A stretch of DNA of 64,000 nt from Pseudomonas fluorescens (GCF_019212185.1 NZ_CP078138.1:1-64000); one strand, 5' to 3'. Shown: positions 39,798 through 49,863, numbered from the stretch's first letter. Notes: a model not told the origin generated them from the letters alone. A program made the numbers and translations.

Positions 39798-40721
39798 ATG
39801 ACCCTCACAGAATTGCGCTACATCGTTACTCTCGCCCAAGAACAGCATTTCGGCCACGCGGCCGAGCGCTGCCACGTCAGTCAGCCGACCCTGTCGGTGG
39901 GCGTGAAAAAACTTGAAGACGAACTCGGTGTGCTGATTTTCGAGCGCAGTAAAAGCGCGGTGCGCCTGACCCCGGTCGGCGAAGGCATCGTCGCCCAGGC
40001 ACAAAAGGTGCTGGAGCAAGCCCAGGGCATCCGTGAACTGGCCCAGGCGGGCAAGAACCAGCTGACCGCGCCGCTCAAAGTCGGGGCGATCTACACCGTC
40101 GGCCCGTACCTGTTTCCGCATCTGATTCCACAACTGCACCGGGTCGCCCCGCAGATGCCGTTGTACATCGAAGAAAACTTTACCCATGTGCTGCGCGACA
40201 AACTGCGCAATGGCGAACTGGACGCGATCATCATCGCCCTGCCGTTCAACGAAGCCGACGTACTGACCCTGCAACTCTACGACGAGCCGTTCTACGTCCT
40301 AATGCCGGCTCAGCACCCCTGGACCAAGAAAGCCACGATCGACGCCAACCTGCTCAACGACAAGAGCCTTTTGCTGCTCGGCGAAGGCCACTGTTTCCGC
40401 GACCAGGTGCTCGAAGCCTGTCCGACCCTGACCAAGGGTAACGACGGCGCCAAACACACCACGGTCGAATCCAGCTCACTGGAAACCATCCGGCACATGG
40501 TCGCCTCCGGCCTGGGCATCTCGATCCTGCCGCTCTCGGCCGTCGACAGCCACCACTACGCGCCGGGCGTGATTGAAGTGCGTCCGCTGACCCCGCCAGT
40601 ACCATTTCGCACCGTGGCCATTGCCTGGCGTGCCAGCTTTCCGCGGCCCAAGGCAATTGAAATCCTCGCTGACTCGATTCGCCTGTGCTCGGTGGCCAAG
40701 CCGACTACAGTTGCGGGTTAA
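39798..40721 (+). CDS. oxyR: Peroxide-sensing LysR-type regulator OxyR
   Basis: Redox-switch activator of peroxide defence, 307 aa. An N-terminal LysR helix-turn-helix (HFGHAAERCHVSQPTLSVG) is followed by the ligand-like domain. The two sensing cysteines are at 199 and 208 in GEGHCFRDQVLEAC, the same positions as in E. coli OxyR. recG follows 9 bp later and is co-transcribed with oxyR in P. aeruginosa; the same is inferred here. The ATG has only a weak GGACG ahead. Confidence 0.96.
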   Translation: MTLTELRYIVTLAQEQHFGHAAERCHVSQPTLSVGVKKLEDELGVLIFERSKSAVRLTPVGEGIVAQAQKVLEQAQGIRELAQAGKNQLTAPLKVGAIYTVGPYLFPHLIPQLHRVAPQMPLYIEENFTHVLRDKLRNGELDAIIIALPFNEADVLTLQLYDEPFYVLMPAQHPWTKKATIDANLLNDKSLLLLGEGHCFRDQVLEACPTLTKGNDGAKHTTVESSSLETIRHMVASGLGISILPLSAVDSHHYAPGVIEVRPLTPPVPFRTVAIAWRASFPRPKAIEILADSIRLCSVAKPTTVAG

Positions 40722-40730
40722 GCGTCAATC

Positions 40731-42806
40731 ATGACTGAGCTGTCCCAGGTATCGGTCACGGCACTCAAGGGTGTCGGCGAAGCCATGGCCGAAAAGCTGG
40801 CCAAGGTTGGCCTGGAAAACCTTCAGGACGTGTTGTTCCACCTGCCCCTGCGCTATCAGGACCGGACCCGAGTAGTGCCTATCGGACACCTGCGGCCCGG
40901 CCAGGACGCGGTGATAGAAGGTACCGTCAGTGGCGCCGACGTCGTCATGGGCCGCCGACGCAGTCTTGTTGTGCGCTTGCAGGACGGCACCGGCGGCTTG
41001 AGCCTGCGCTTCTACCATTTCAGCAATGCGCAGAAGGAAGGCCTCAAGCGCGGCACTCGCGTGCGCTGCTATGGCGAGGCCAGGCCCGGCGCTTCGGGAC
41101 TGGAGATCTATCATCCGGAGTATCGCGCCATCACGGGCGACGAACCGCCGCCGGTGGATGAAACCCTAACCCCGGTCTACCCGCTGACCGAAGGTCTGAC
41201 CCAACAACGCTTGCGCCAACTGTGCCAGCAGACCCTGACCCTGCTCCGCCCCAGCAGCCTGCCCGACTGGCTGCCCGACGAGTTGGCACGGGACTATCAA
41301 CTGGCGCCTCTGGCCGATGCCATTCGCTACCTGCATCACCCGCCTGCCGATGCCGATGTCGACGAACTCGCTCTCGGCCATCACTGGGCCCAGCATCGTC
41401 TGGCGTTCGAGGAACTGCTGACCCACCAGTTGTCACAACAACGCTTGCGCGAAAGCATGCGCTCTTTGCGGGCGCCGGCGATGCCCAAGGCGACTCGGCT
41501 GCCGAAACAGTACCTGGCCAACCTGGGCTTTGCGCCAACTGGCGCCCAGCAGCGCGTCGGCAATGAAATCGCCTACGACATGAGCCAGCAAGAGCCCATG
41601 CTGCGGCTGGTTCAGGGCGATGTCGGCGCTGGCAAGACCGTGGTCGCCGCCCTCGCCGCGCTACAGGCGCTGGAGGCCGGCTATCAAGTGGCCCTGATGG
41701 CGCCCACCGAGATCCTTGCCGAACAACACTTCATCACTTTCAAGCGCTGGCTCGAACCATTGGGCCTGGAAGTCGCCTGGCTGGCCGGCAAACTCAAGGG
41801 CAAGAATCGTGCGGCTGCACTCGAACAGATCGCCGGCGGTGCGCCAATGGTGGTCGGCACTCACGCGCTGTTCCAGGACGAAGTGCAGTTCAAGAACCTG
41901 GCGCTGGTGATCATCGACGAACAGCACCGTTTTGGCGTGCAGCAACGTCTCGCATTGCGCCAGAAAGGCGTGGGCGGACGCATGTGTCCGCACCAGTTGA
42001 TCATGACCGCCACACCAATCCCGCGGACCCTGGCCATGAGTGCCTACGCCGACCTCGATACTTCGATTCTCGACGAGTTGCCGCCTGGACGAACCCCGGT
42101 CAACACCGTGCTGATCACCGACACCCGTCGGGTCGAAGTGATCGAGCGGGTGCGCGGTGCCTGCGCCGAAGGGCGACAGGCGTATTGGGTGTGCACGCTG
42201 ATCGAAGAATCCGAGGAGCTCACCTGTCAGGCGGCCGAGACCACCTTCGAGGATCTCACCGCAGCGCTCGGCGAACTGAAAGTCGGGCTGATCCATGGCC
42301 GCATGAAACCTGCGGAAAAAGCCGCGGTGATGGCCGAGTTCAAGGCCGGCGCCCTGCAATTGCTGGTGGCGACCACCGTGATCGAAGTCGGTGTCGACGT
42401 GCCCAACGCCAGTTTGATGATCATCGAGAACCCCGAACGCCTGGGCCTGGCGCAGTTGCACCAATTGCGCGGTCGGGTCGGCCGGGGCAGCGCGGCCAGT
42501 CATTGCGTACTGCTTTATCACCCGCCGCTATCGCAGATCGGCCGTCAGCGGTTGGGCATCATGCGCGAAACCAACGATGGCTTCGTGATCGCCGAAAAAG
42601 ACCTCGAATTGCGCGGTCCCGGCGAAATGCTCGGCACCCGGCAAACCGGTCTCCTGCAATTCAAGGTCGCCGACCTGATGCGCGACGCAGACCTGTTGCC
42701 GGCGGTGCGTGATGCAGCCCAGGCCTTGCTGGAGCGCTGGCCGCACCACGTCAGCCCGCTGCTGGATCGCTGGTTACGCCACGGCCAGCAATACGGCCAA
42801 GTGTGA
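40731..42806 (+). CDS. recG: ATP-dependent DNA helicase RecG
   Basis: Branch-migration helicase that reverses stalled forks and processes Holliday junctions, 691 aa. An N-terminal wedge/OB domain (HLPLRYQDRTRVV) precedes two RecA-like domains with Walker A GDVGAGKTVVA near residue 298, Walker B VIIDEQHRFGVQ near 395, TATPIPRTL and QLRGRVGRG. It starts 9 bp after oxyR. Its end overlaps an open frame leading into the HDOD gene, but that gene's true start lies 79 bp further on. Confidence 0.97.
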   Translation: MTELSQVSVTALKGVGEAMAEKLAKVGLENLQDVLFHLPLRYQDRTRVVPIGHLRPGQDAVIEGTVSGADVVMGRRRSLVVRLQDGTGGLSLRFYHFSNAQKEGLKRGTRVRCYGEARPGASGLEIYHPEYRAITGDEPPPVDETLTPVYPLTEGLTQQRLRQLCQQTLTLLRPSSLPDWLPDELARDYQLAPLADAIRYLHHPPADADVDELALGHHWAQHRLAFEELLTHQLSQQRLRESMRSLRAPAMPKATRLPKQYLANLGFAPTGAQQRVGNEIAYDMSQQEPMLRLVQGDVGAGKTVVAALAALQALEAGYQVALMAPTEILAEQHFITFKRWLEPLGLEVAWLAGKLKGKNRAAALEQIAGGAPMVVGTHALFQDEVQFKNLALVIIDEQHRFGVQQRLALRQKGVGGRMCPHQLIMTATPIPRTLAMSAYADLDTSILDELPPGRTPVNTVLITDTRRVEVIERVRGACAEGRQAYWVCTLIEESEELTCQAAETTFEDLTAALGELKVGLIHGRMKPAEKAAVMAEFKAGALQLLVATTVIEVGVDVPNASLMIIENPERLGLAQLHQLRGRVGRGSAASHCVLLYHPPLSQIGRQRLGIMRETNDGFVIAEKDLELRGPGEMLGTRQTGLLQFKVADLMRDADLLPAVRDAAQALLERWPHHVSPLLDRWLRHGQQYGQV

Positions 42807-42885
42807 TGAGCGTCACGGCGCCAACGAACCAAAGACACCAGCAAGCTGGTTATACTCTCGAAATTGTAGGAATCGGATACAGGCC

Positions 42886-44286
42886 ATGACCGAAGCTGCT
42901 TACGCTAACGAAGCCCCGCACACTCCGTCTGTTATCCGACAGTTGCTCGACAGCTTGGGCATCAGCTACACCGAAGTGCTTGAACACCCCGGCCTGAATG
43001 CCGAGCGCAAGGTCCAGGCGGTGCTGCTCGACGACGCCATCGGTGCGCTCATGGTGCTGTTCCCGCAGAGTCAGTTGCTGGACCTCAATCGCTTGGCCGA
43101 ACTCACCGGTCGCCGCCTCACTGCGGTGCCGCAGGAGCGCCTGGAGCGCATGCTCGGCAAGCACAACCTGAGCCTGCTGCCCGGCTTGCCGGCACTCACC
43201 AGCTCTCCGTGCTTATATGAACAAAGCTTGCTCGACCAGCCGCTGCTGCTGATCAACTCCGGCGAGCCGGGCATGCTCCTGGAAATTCGCGGCGAAGACT
43301 TCAAAAGCATGCTCACCCAGGCCAGCGCCGCACATTTTGGCGAGCCGCTGAGCCGCATCCGTCCGAACCTCGACCGTCCGGGAGATGACCGCGAGGAAAT
43401 CACCCAGGCCGTCCAGGCCTTCACCGCGCGCCGCATCCAGCAACGCCTGGAAGCGACCATCGAGATTCCACCCCTGGCCGGCTCCGCGCAGAAAATCATC
43501 AAGCTGCGGGTCGACCCCAACGCCACCATCGATGACATTACCGGCGTCGTCGAAACCGACCCGGCGCTCGCCGCCCAGGTGGTGAGTTGGGCAGCATCGC
43601 CGTACTACGCGTCGCCCGGCAAGATCCGTTCGGTGGAAGACGCGATTGTCCGCGTCCTGGGGTTTGACCTGGTGATCAACCTGGCGCTGGGTCTGGCCCT
43701 GGGCAAAACCCTGAGCCTGCCCAAGGATCACCCACAACAGGCCACGCCGTACTGGCAGCAGTCGATCTACACCGCTGCCGTCATTGAGGGCCTGACCCGG
43801 GCCATGCCGCGCGCCCAGCGCCCGGAAGCTGGCCTGACCTACCTGGCGGGCCTGCTGCACAACTTTGGCTACCTGCTGTTGGCCCATGTCTTCCCGCCGC
43901 ACTTCTCGCTGATCTGCCGTCACCAGGAGGTCAACCCGCACCTGTGCCACACCTACGTCGAGCAGCATTTACTGGGGATCAGCCGGGAACAGATCGGCGC
44001 CTGGCTGATGCGCCACTGGGACATGCCTGACGAGCTGGCCACTGCCCTGCGCTTCCAACACGACCCGAGCTACGACGGCGAATTCGCCGAGTACGCCAAC
44101 CTTGTGTGCCTGGCCGTGCGCCTGCTGCGCAGCCGAGGCGTCGGTTCCGGCCCGGACACCAGCATCCCCGACGCCCTGCTCGAACGCCTGGGCCTGACCC
44201 GCGACAAAGCCGAAGAAGCGGCCAGCAAGGTGCTGGAGGCCGAAGTGCTGTTGCGCGAACTCGCCTCGCAGTTCACTCACAACTGA
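42886..44286 (+). CDS. YbaK-like plus HDOD domain signalling protein
   Basis: Protein of 466 aa with two parts. The N-terminal ~150 residues look like a YbaK/prolyl-tRNA deacylase-type fold (VIRQLLDSLGISYTEVLEHP, RLAELTGRRLTAVPQERLER). The C-terminal half is an HDOD domain (from about 195: IEIPPLAGSAQKIIKLRVDP, then LTYLAGLLHNFGYLLLAHV). HDOD proteins relay signals in motility, stress or cyclic-nucleotide pathways but lack HD catalytic residues. ATG 42886 is used; the frame from 42709 overlaps recG. It corresponds to P. aeruginosa PA5346. Confidence 0.85.
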   Translation: MTEAAYANEAPHTPSVIRQLLDSLGISYTEVLEHPGLNAERKVQAVLLDDAIGALMVLFPQSQLLDLNRLAELTGRRLTAVPQERLERMLGKHNLSLLPGLPALTSSPCLYEQSLLDQPLLLINSGEPGMLLEIRGEDFKSMLTQASAAHFGEPLSRIRPNLDRPGDDREEITQAVQAFTARRIQQRLEATIEIPPLAGSAQKIIKLRVDPNATIDDITGVVETDPALAAQVVSWAASPYYASPGKIRSVEDAIVRVLGFDLVINLALGLALGKTLSLPKDHPQQATPYWQQSIYTAAVIEGLTRAMPRAQRPEAGLTYLAGLLHNFGYLLLAHVFPPHFSLICRHQEVNPHLCHTYVEQHLLGISREQIGAWLMRHWDMPDELATALRFQHDPSYDGEFAEYANLVCLAVRLLRSRGVGSGPDTSIPDALLERLGLTRDKAEEAASKVLEAEVLLRELASQFTHN

Positions 44287-44290
44287 AAAG

Positions 44291-44312
44291 CATCGCGGGC
44301 TTGCCCGCGATG
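44291..44312 (+). terminator. REP-like hairpin after the HDOD gene
   Basis: CATCGCGGG and CCCGCGATG form a perfect 9-bp stem with loop CTTG, 5 bp past the stop. No T-run follows. It lies between converging genes. Confidence 0.6.
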
Positions 44313-44367
44313 AAACCACTTGCGCCCTGAGCGAGCGTGGCTTGCCTTCTAAGCTTCGTCCTACTAC

Positions 44368-45624
44368 TCAAGTCAGGTAGCGTAACAAGCTACTCTGCCC
44401 TATCAGGACAAGCTTCCTTTCGTTTGTGACCACCATGTCTTCATAGCTGTTTCTGTGGGCGTTCCAACCCTTCTCGTTGAACGATGTATCCAGTGAGCCG
44501 CTCAAGAGATAGCGTGCCACTACTGATCCGGACACAAGAATTGCATCTTCCTGCCATGCACAATTTCGCCACCAGCTCTTAGCGGGCAATACTCGCGCGA
44601 AAAGTGGAGTGCCATTATTAAACGAAGGACTGAAGGATCCTCCAGTACTTAGAACTGCAATCCATGGCGTTTCGGAAGATGGCGTTGCATTCCACTTCTC
44701 ATAGGCGGCTCCTACCACAACAATTTCTCCGTCACTCTCCCTGACTGAGAGGGTCGAAGCCGCGGTCGCTCCAAAACCAGGATCAGCAATGATGACTGGC
44801 CGCCCGTTATTGAAACTGCTGTCCAGCTCGCCACTTTCTTTGTAACGAATGACATAGCTACTTACGGTTGTTCCAACAGCGAAGGCACCACACACCAGAA
44901 ATGCTCCATCCTTCTGCAGCGCAATACTAATGGCTTCATTGCTCTCTGCGTTTTCGCCATTAAGCTCGATAAGTAATACACCCGTCCCGTTAAATGTCTT
45001 ATCAACCGAGCCATCCGGCATAAGGCGAAAAACCAATCCACTATTCCGGTCCTCGGCATCCCGAACGCCGCTATGCGCCACTAGAGTCTTGCCATCTGGT
45101 TGCACGCACACAGAACCGCCAATGTAGTTAACTGCAGGGGTTAGAAATTTGCCTGTGTGTTTATTTTTTGACTTTGCCGTTCCTGGGTAAATCAGATCAT
45201 AGGGTTCAATCCTCACGAACCCATCGGTGCCAAAAGTAGTATCAATTCGACCATCGAAATCTAGCCGAGCGAATACCATATCGCGCTGACCATCCTCACT
45301 CAGGTGTGTACCCTTTATCAAAAATTTATCTGCCCGATATGAAAACAATCCAAATCGAGGCGCGGTGTTCCATCCAATATGCAGCGTTACCGTTCCGTTT
45401 TCGCCGAATGAAGAGTCGAAGAAACCGTTGGCATTCACACGCCTCAATTTCAAAGTATTTTGCCAATCCGCATGATCACCGTTGGCATAAATCAACTTTC
45501 CGTTAGACAGGGCAAGAATGGAGTGACGAACACTTCTGTCTCCGTCAGAGACTAAATCCACCACACCATTATCGCCAAAAGACGGGTCAAGGGTGCCCGC
45601 CGCTGCTTCGTTCAAACTGTTCAT
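44368..45624 (-). CDS. Delta-60 repeat protein (beta-propeller-like), accessory
   Basis: Protein of 418 aa built of repeats of about 60-80 residues. The motif [LFIV]D-x-[ST]-F-x-x-x-G recurs at about residues 12 (LDPSFGDNG), 69 (FDSSFGENG), 127 (IDTTFGTDG), 207 (VDKTFNGTG), 267 (LDSSFNNG), 331 (FSPSFNNG) and 378 (LDTSFNEKG), giving seven units as in the delta-60 family. No signal peptide or membrane segment is seen. GGAG precedes the ATG at 45624. The DNA is noticeably richer in A+T than both neighbours, a sign of transfer. Function unknown; a surface or exported role is typical of relatives. Confidence 0.82.
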   Translation of the reverse strand: MNSLNEAAAGTLDPSFGDNGVVDLVSDGDRSVRHSILALSNGKLIYANGDHADWQNTLKLRRVNANGFFDSSFGENGTVTLHIGWNTAPRFGLFSYRADKFLIKGTHLSEDGQRDMVFARLDFDGRIDTTFGTDGFVRIEPYDLIYPGTAKSKNKHTGKFLTPAVNYIGGSVCVQPDGKTLVAHSGVRDAEDRNSGLVFRLMPDGSVDKTFNGTGVLLIELNGENAESNEAISIALQKDGAFLVCGAFAVGTTVSSYVIRYKESGELDSSFNNGRPVIIADPGFGATAASTLSVRESDGEIVVVGAAYEKWNATPSSETPWIAVLSTGGSFSPSFNNGTPLFARVLPAKSWWRNCAWQEDAILVSGSVVARYLLSGSLDTSFNEKGWNAHRNSYEDMVVTNERKLVLIGQSSLLRYLT

Positions 45625-45784
45625 GTCCGCACTCCATGATGTTAAACAAAGGGTGCACAACCCCCTACACCCCGTACAGTGGAGCACGTAAAAAGACGTC
45701 CGTAACCTGTCAGAAATGACAGGCCTTTAGTGCTTTTTAATCACAACTTGACTCGATTAAGCACAAAAACTTTCCAATGCTCTA

Positions 45785-46171
45785 TCAGCGACCAACAGCC
45801 GGCTTTTTCTTCGGCTTCAGATACTTGGTCAGGCCCTGGAACCACATCACCAGCGCCGGGTTGCCCTTGATCTGGATCGACTTGTCCTGGATCCCGGTCA
45901 TGAACGCCAGTTGCTTGTTCTTCGCCTGCATCGTCTCGAAGGCGTAGCCGGCGTCCTTGAACGCAATGGCAAACGCCGGCTCCGCATAGAGCCCCGATTG
46001 GCTGGTGATGCGCTGATCCTTGACCCGGAAATGCCGTGCCACCTTGCCGTCCAGTGTCTGCAACTGGAACACCAGGTCCTTGTCACCCAATTGCTGCTGG
46101 AACGCCGGATTGGTGCGACTGGCCTTGCCCATCAGCAAACCCATCACCCACAGAAGAAAACGAAATTTCAT
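45785..46171 (-). CDS. SCP2-like small protein
   Basis: Protein of 128 aa with a hydrophobic N-terminus (MKFRFLLWVMGLLMG) that could be a signal-anchor, followed by a domain resembling the SCP2 sterol-carrier fold: VFQLQTLDGKVARHFRV, then DKSIQIKGNPALVMWFQGLT. It ends in a basic tail (KYLKPKKKPAVGR). It probably binds a lipid, but this is inference from fold likeness. It corresponds in position to P. aeruginosa PA5347. The 139-bp gap to the HU terminator has no gene. Confidence 0.65.
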   Translation of the reverse strand: MKFRFLLWVMGLLMGKASRTNPAFQQQLGDKDLVFQLQTLDGKVARHFRVKDQRITSQSGLYAEPAFAIAFKDAGYAFETMQAKNKQLAFMTGIQDKSIQIKGNPALVMWFQGLTKYLKPKKKPAVGR

Positions 46172-46310
46172 GCTCGAGCCCCAGAGGAAAAAATGAACGC
46201 TGGGGCAGTGTAACGACTTCGATCAAGAACTCCACTGTTTAGCAACGTTCCCGGAAGTTGAACCATTTATTCCTGACGATGACTGCCAAGTCACGATTTC
46301 ACACTTCATC

Positions 46311-46363
46311 CAGGCAAGAAAAATGGGCACCCAACCCGGTTGGCGTGCCCATTTTTCTTGCCT
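46311..46363 (-). terminator. Long terminator hairpin after HU gene
   Basis: The 20-bp arm CAGGCAAGAAAAATGGGCAC is perfectly complementary to the right arm at 46344-46363, around a 13-base loop. The minus-strand arm contains a T-run (ATTTTTCTT). It lies 30 bp beyond the HU stop. Confidence 0.85.
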
Positions 46364-46392
46364 GCTGAGCCACCGAGCGGCGGCGCCAGGTG

Positions 46393-46668
46393 TTAAGGAT
46401 TGACGCTGTCTTTGAGCGACTTGCCTGGCTTGAAGGCAACGGTGTTGCTGGCCTTGATTTTCACTGGCTCACCGGTTTGCGGGTTTTTACCGGTGCGGGC
46501 ACCGCGATGGCGCTGCAGGAAAGTGCCGAAGCCGACCAGGGTGACGCTGTCTTTGCGGTGCAGAGCGCCGGTGATCTCTTCGAGGACGGCGTTGAGGACA
46601 CGATTGGCCTGCTCTTTGGTGAGATCAGCTTTTTCGGCGATGGCGGCGGCGAGTTCTGGTTTACGCAT
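46393..46668 (-). CDS. hupA: HU-family nucleoid protein
   Basis: Histone-like DNA-bending protein of 91 aa, dimeric. The family signature GFGTFLQRHRGARTGKNPQTGE lies mid-protein (split as GFGTFLQRHR and GARTGKNPQTGE), with the beta-arm Pro included, and the N-terminal helix is KPELAAAIAEKADLTKEQAN. AGAGGC precedes the ATG. It corresponds to P. aeruginosa PA5348. The 188-bp upstream gap to the rubredoxin reductase gene holds its promoter and no other gene. Confidence 0.93.
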   Translation of the reverse strand: MRKPELAAAIAEKADLTKEQANRVLNAVLEEITGALHRKDSVTLVGFGTFLQRHRGARTGKNPQTGEPVKIKASNTVAFKPGKSLKDSVNP

Positions 46669-46856
46669 AGTGAAGCCTCTTTGACGGTTTTTTGTTGTTA
46701 TGTCCGTGCTGTTCTTCCGGAACAGCGCCCAAGGCGCCGCAGGCTCTACTCTGCGGCAGACGGGTGTGAGGATGGCACGCGGTTAAGGGCTGCGCCAGTC
46801 TCGGCGCGACCTTTGTAGGGACAAAAGCGGGGTGATTCCGACAGAACGACCAGTAT

Positions 46857-48005
46857 TTAAGCCAGAAGCGCCGGAAGCTCCTTGTTTAGAGCCAATTTGT
46901 CCATGACGGCTGCGCCCGTGAGGGCATAACCAAGCAATTTGCCGCTGCGGTCATGGCACAGCGCCTTGATGTCCGCACCCTGCCCTTCCACGCTCCAAAC
47001 GCCTTCAGTACCTCGTGGTGGCGGGGATACCACCAATGGGCAGACCGGGGTTTTCACGGTGATCGGCATAGCGCCATAGCTGACGGCGGTAGGGTTGCCG
47101 GCCAGGGTTTGCGCCAAGGCCCGGGCACAACTCATCAACGGCATGACGTAGAGCAAATTGAGGCCGTCGACTTCGGCGCAGTCGCCCAGGGCATAGATAT
47201 TGGCATGAGAGGTTTTCAGCGAGCGGTCAACCACCACCCCGCGATTGACCTGCAAGCCTGCGGCTGCCGCCAGATCGGTGCGCGGTCGCAGGCCAATGGC
47301 AGAGACCACCGCATCGCACGGGATGACCTGACCATCGGACAAATGCGCCTCAAGTCCATCGTCGCAACGCTGCAGACGATTGAGCACCGGCCCGAGATGG
47401 AATTTCGCGCCGAGGCTTTCCAGCCCGGTTTGCACCGCAGCGGCGGCGGCCGGATGCAACAGGGTCGGCATCACTTGCTCGCACGGCGCAACCAGTTGCA
47501 CTTCATAGCCGCCGAGGATCAGGTCGTTGGCAAACTCACAACCGATCAAGCCCGCGCCCAGAATCAGCACCCGTCGCTTGCCGGCGACCGCCGCGCGAAA
47601 ACGCGCGTAGTCTTCCAGGTCATTGATCGGGAAGATCGCCTCGGGTGCATCGCCCTCGATAGGCACGCGCACGGTTTGCGCGCCACACGCCAGGATCAGG
47701 TCGCGATACACCACCGCTTCTTCACCGATCCACAGGCGCTTGTGGCCCGGATCGATACCGCTGATGCGAGTATGGGTGCGCACTTCGGCCTTGAGCGTTT
47801 CGGCCATGGCGCCGGGCTCGGCCATACTCAGGCCGTCGGCGTCCTTGTTCTTGCCGAAACCGGTGGAGAGCATCGGTTTGGAGTAGGAGCGCCCGTCATC
47901 GGCGGTAATCAGCAACAGCGGGGTTTCGCCATCAAGTTTGCGAAACTCCCGGGCCAGGTTGTAGCCAGCCAGTCCGGTACCGACGATTACGACAGGTGCA
48001 CTCAT
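46857..48005 (-). CDS. rubB: Rubredoxin-NAD(+) reductase
   Basis: FAD/NAD-dependent reductase of 382 aa that passes electrons from NADH to rubredoxin, used in alkane oxidation and oxidative-stress defence. The FAD site is [18 protein letters not shown] near residue 5, the NAD site [16 protein letters not shown] near 145, and the second FAD motif [13 protein letters not shown] near 268. It matches P. aeruginosa RubB along its length. ATG 48005 has GAGGAG upstream and lies 19 bp after the rubredoxin gene, with which it forms an operon. Confidence 0.95.
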   Translation of the reverse strand: MSAPVVIVGTGLAGYNLAREFRKLDGETPLLLITADDGRSYSKPMLSTGFGKNKDADGLSMAEPGAMAETLKAEVRTHTRISGIDPGHKRLWIGEEAVVYRDLILACGAQTVRVPIEGDAPEAIFPINDLEDYARFRAAVAGKRRVLILGAGLIGCEFANDLILGGYEVQLVAPCEQVMPTLLHPAAAAAVQTGLESLGAKFHLGPVLNRLQRCDDGLEAHLSDGQVIPCDAVVSAIGLRPRTDLAAAAGLQVNRGVVVDRSLKTSHANIYALGDCAEVDGLNLLYVMPLMSCARALAQTLAGNPTAVSYGAMPITVKTPVCPLVVSPPPRGTEGVWSVEGQGADIKALCHDRSGKLLGYALTGAAVMDKLALNKELPALLA

Positions 48006-48024
48006 TGCCAACTCCTCCAATGCC

Positions 48025-48192
48025 TCAGGCGATTTCAATCATTTCAAAGTCCATTTTGCCGACGCCGCAGTCCGGGCACAGCCAGTCTTCCGGTACGTCC
48101 TGCCACAGCGTGCCTGGCGCGATGCCGTCATCCGGCCAGCCGTCGGCTTCGTTGTAGATCAGCCCACAGACCACGCATTGCCACTTCTTCAT
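48025..48192 (-). CDS. rubA: Rubredoxin
   Basis: Iron-sulfur-free iron protein of 55 aa that carries electrons from RubB. The Fe(Cys)4 ligands are in [10 protein letters not shown] and CPDCGVGK, with the family segment [12 protein letters not shown] between. ATG 48192 begins [11 protein letters not shown]. aeruginosa has two rubredoxin genes (rubA1, rubA2) here; only one was found. The 201-bp gap to the divergent ubiC contains no gene. Confidence 0.95.
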   Translation of the reverse strand: MKKWQCVVCGLIYNEADGWPDDGIAPGTLWQDVPEDWLCPDCGVGKMDFEMIEIA

Positions 48193-48393
48193 TGCTTGTT
48201 TCCTCGAATTCTCAGGCTTTTTCTGGCGCGGACAGTCGCCAGCGATGGGTCCGCCGTCCGGCTCAGGGCGTTTTGTACTGATCGCACTCGCCAGATGCAA
48301 GCGTGTTCGACGCAACTGCCCGGTTAGATCAGTAAAAACCGCCAACCGACATGGTAAGCTCGCCACCTCATTTGCTGCCAATAATGACTCACT

Positions 48394-48957
48394 GTGCCGC
48401 ACTCAAAATCCTCCGCCCCGACTCCGGACTGGCTGCCACGAAGCCTGCTGGCCCCCCTCCCCGACGCCCAAACCCTCGACTGGCTATTCGACGAAGGCTC
48501 GCTCACTCGCCGCCTTACCGGTTTGTCGGATGAGCACTTCAGCGTCACGCCGCTGGTCGAAGGCTGGCAGCCATTACGCACCGATGAATGCCTGGCACTC
48601 GATCTTCCCGAGCACAGCGAAGGCTGGGTGCGCGAGGTGTACCTGCGCGGGCATGGCGAAGCCTGGGTGTTTGCCCGCAGCGTCGCGGCGCGCAGCGCAC
48701 TGCAGGGCGATGGCTTGCATATGGATGAGCTGGGTAGCCGTTCCCTGGGTGAATTGCTGTTCTGCGACCAGGCTTTTCAGCGTCGGGCCATCGAGGTTTG
48801 CCACTATCCTCAAGCGTGGCTGCCAGAACAGGTGAAAGCATCCACCCTATGGGGCCGGCGTTCACGTTTCGATCGCGGCAGCCTGAGCGTGCTGGTGGCG
48901 GAAGTTTTCCTCCCGGCCTTGTGGCGCACCGCCAGCGCGCAAGCGGAGATCAGTTGA
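48394..48957 (+). CDS. ubiC: Chorismate lyase
   Basis: Converts chorismate to 4-hydroxybenzoate and pyruvate, the first committed step of ubiquinone synthesis. It has 187 aa. Family residues are visible in [18 protein letters not shown] and [11 protein letters not shown]. The start is GTG at 48394; the ATG at 48384 is out of frame. Its TGA overlaps the ATG of ubiA by one base, so the two are translationally coupled. Confidence 0.93.
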   Translation: MPHSKSSAPTPDWLPRSLLAPLPDAQTLDWLFDEGSLTRRLTGLSDEHFSVTPLVEGWQPLRTDECLALDLPEHSEGWVREVYLRGHGEAWVFARSVAARSALQGDGLHMDELGSRSLGELLFCDQAFQRRAIEVCHYPQAWLPEQVKASTLWGRRSRFDRGSLSVLVAEVFLPALWRTASAQAEIS

Positions 48958-49847
48958 TGTATCAGAACCTGCTGAAATCGTTGAACCGCCTTAACCCACG
49001 CGCCTGGGATTTCGTGCAGTTGACGCGCATGGACAAGCCGATCGGCATCTACCTGCTGCTGTGGCCGACCCTGTGGGCGCTGTGGATCGCCGGTAAAGGC
49101 TCACCTTCCCTGGCCAATATCGTGATATTCGTCCTCGGCGTGGTGCTGACCCGCGCCGGCGGCTGCGTGATCAACGACTGGGCCGACCGCAAGGTCGACG
49201 GCCATGTGAAGCGCACCGCCCAACGGCCGCTGGCGGCCGGCAGGATCAGCTCCAAAGAAGCACTGGTGTTCTTTGCCTTGTTGATGGCCCTGAGTTTCCT
49301 GCTGGTGCTGTGCACCAACGCGGCGACCATCTGGCTGTCCTTCGGCGGCCTGGCACTCGCCGCCAGCTACCCTTTCATGAAGCGCTACACCTACTACCCG
49401 CAAGTAGTGCTGGGCGCGGCATTCTCCTGGGGCATGCCGATGGCGTTCACCGCCGAAACCGGTGAGCTGCCGGCGATCGCCTGGCTGCTGTGGATCGCCA
49501 ACCTGCTGTGGACGGTGGGGTATGACACTTACTACGCCATGACCGACCGCGACGACGACCTTAAGATCGGCGTGAAATCCACCGCGATCCTGTTCGGCGA
49601 GGCCGACCGCATCATCATCCTGACCCTGCAATGCCTGGCGCTGGGCTGCCTGCTGCTGGCCGGCTCGAAGTTCGAGTTGGGCGGCGGGTTCCACCTCGGG
49701 TTGCTGGCCGCAGCCGGGTGTTTCGCCTGGGAATACTGGTACACCCGCGACCGCGACCGGATGAAATGCTTCAAGGCATTCCTGCACAACCATTGGGCCG
49801 GACTGGCGATTTTCGTCGGGATTGTGCTGGATTACGCGTGGCGTTGA
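48957..49847 (+). CDS. ubiA: 4-hydroxybenzoate polyprenyltransferase
   Basis: Inner-membrane enzyme of 296 aa that prenylates 4-hydroxybenzoate in ubiquinone synthesis. It has multiple hydrophobic helices and the two Asp-rich motifs [15 protein letters not shown] (about residues 70-84) and [12 protein letters not shown] (about 190-201), which bind the prenyl diphosphate through Mg2+. It starts on the last base of ubiC and uses that enzyme's product directly. Confidence 0.96.
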   Translation: MYQNLLKSLNRLNPRAWDFVQLTRMDKPIGIYLLLWPTLWALWIAGKGSPSLANIVIFVLGVVLTRAGGCVINDWADRKVDGHVKRTAQRPLAAGRISSKEALVFFALLMALSFLLVLCTNAATIWLSFGGLALAASYPFMKRYTYYPQVVLGAAFSWGMPMAFTAETGELPAIAWLLWIANLLWTVGYDTYYAMTDRDDDLKIGVKSTAILFGEADRIIILTLQCLALGCLLLAGSKFELGGGFHLGLLAAAGCFAWEYWYTRDRDRMKCFKAFLHNHWAGLAIFVGIVLDYAWR

Positions 49848-49863
49848 TGGGCTGGCGGGTAGC

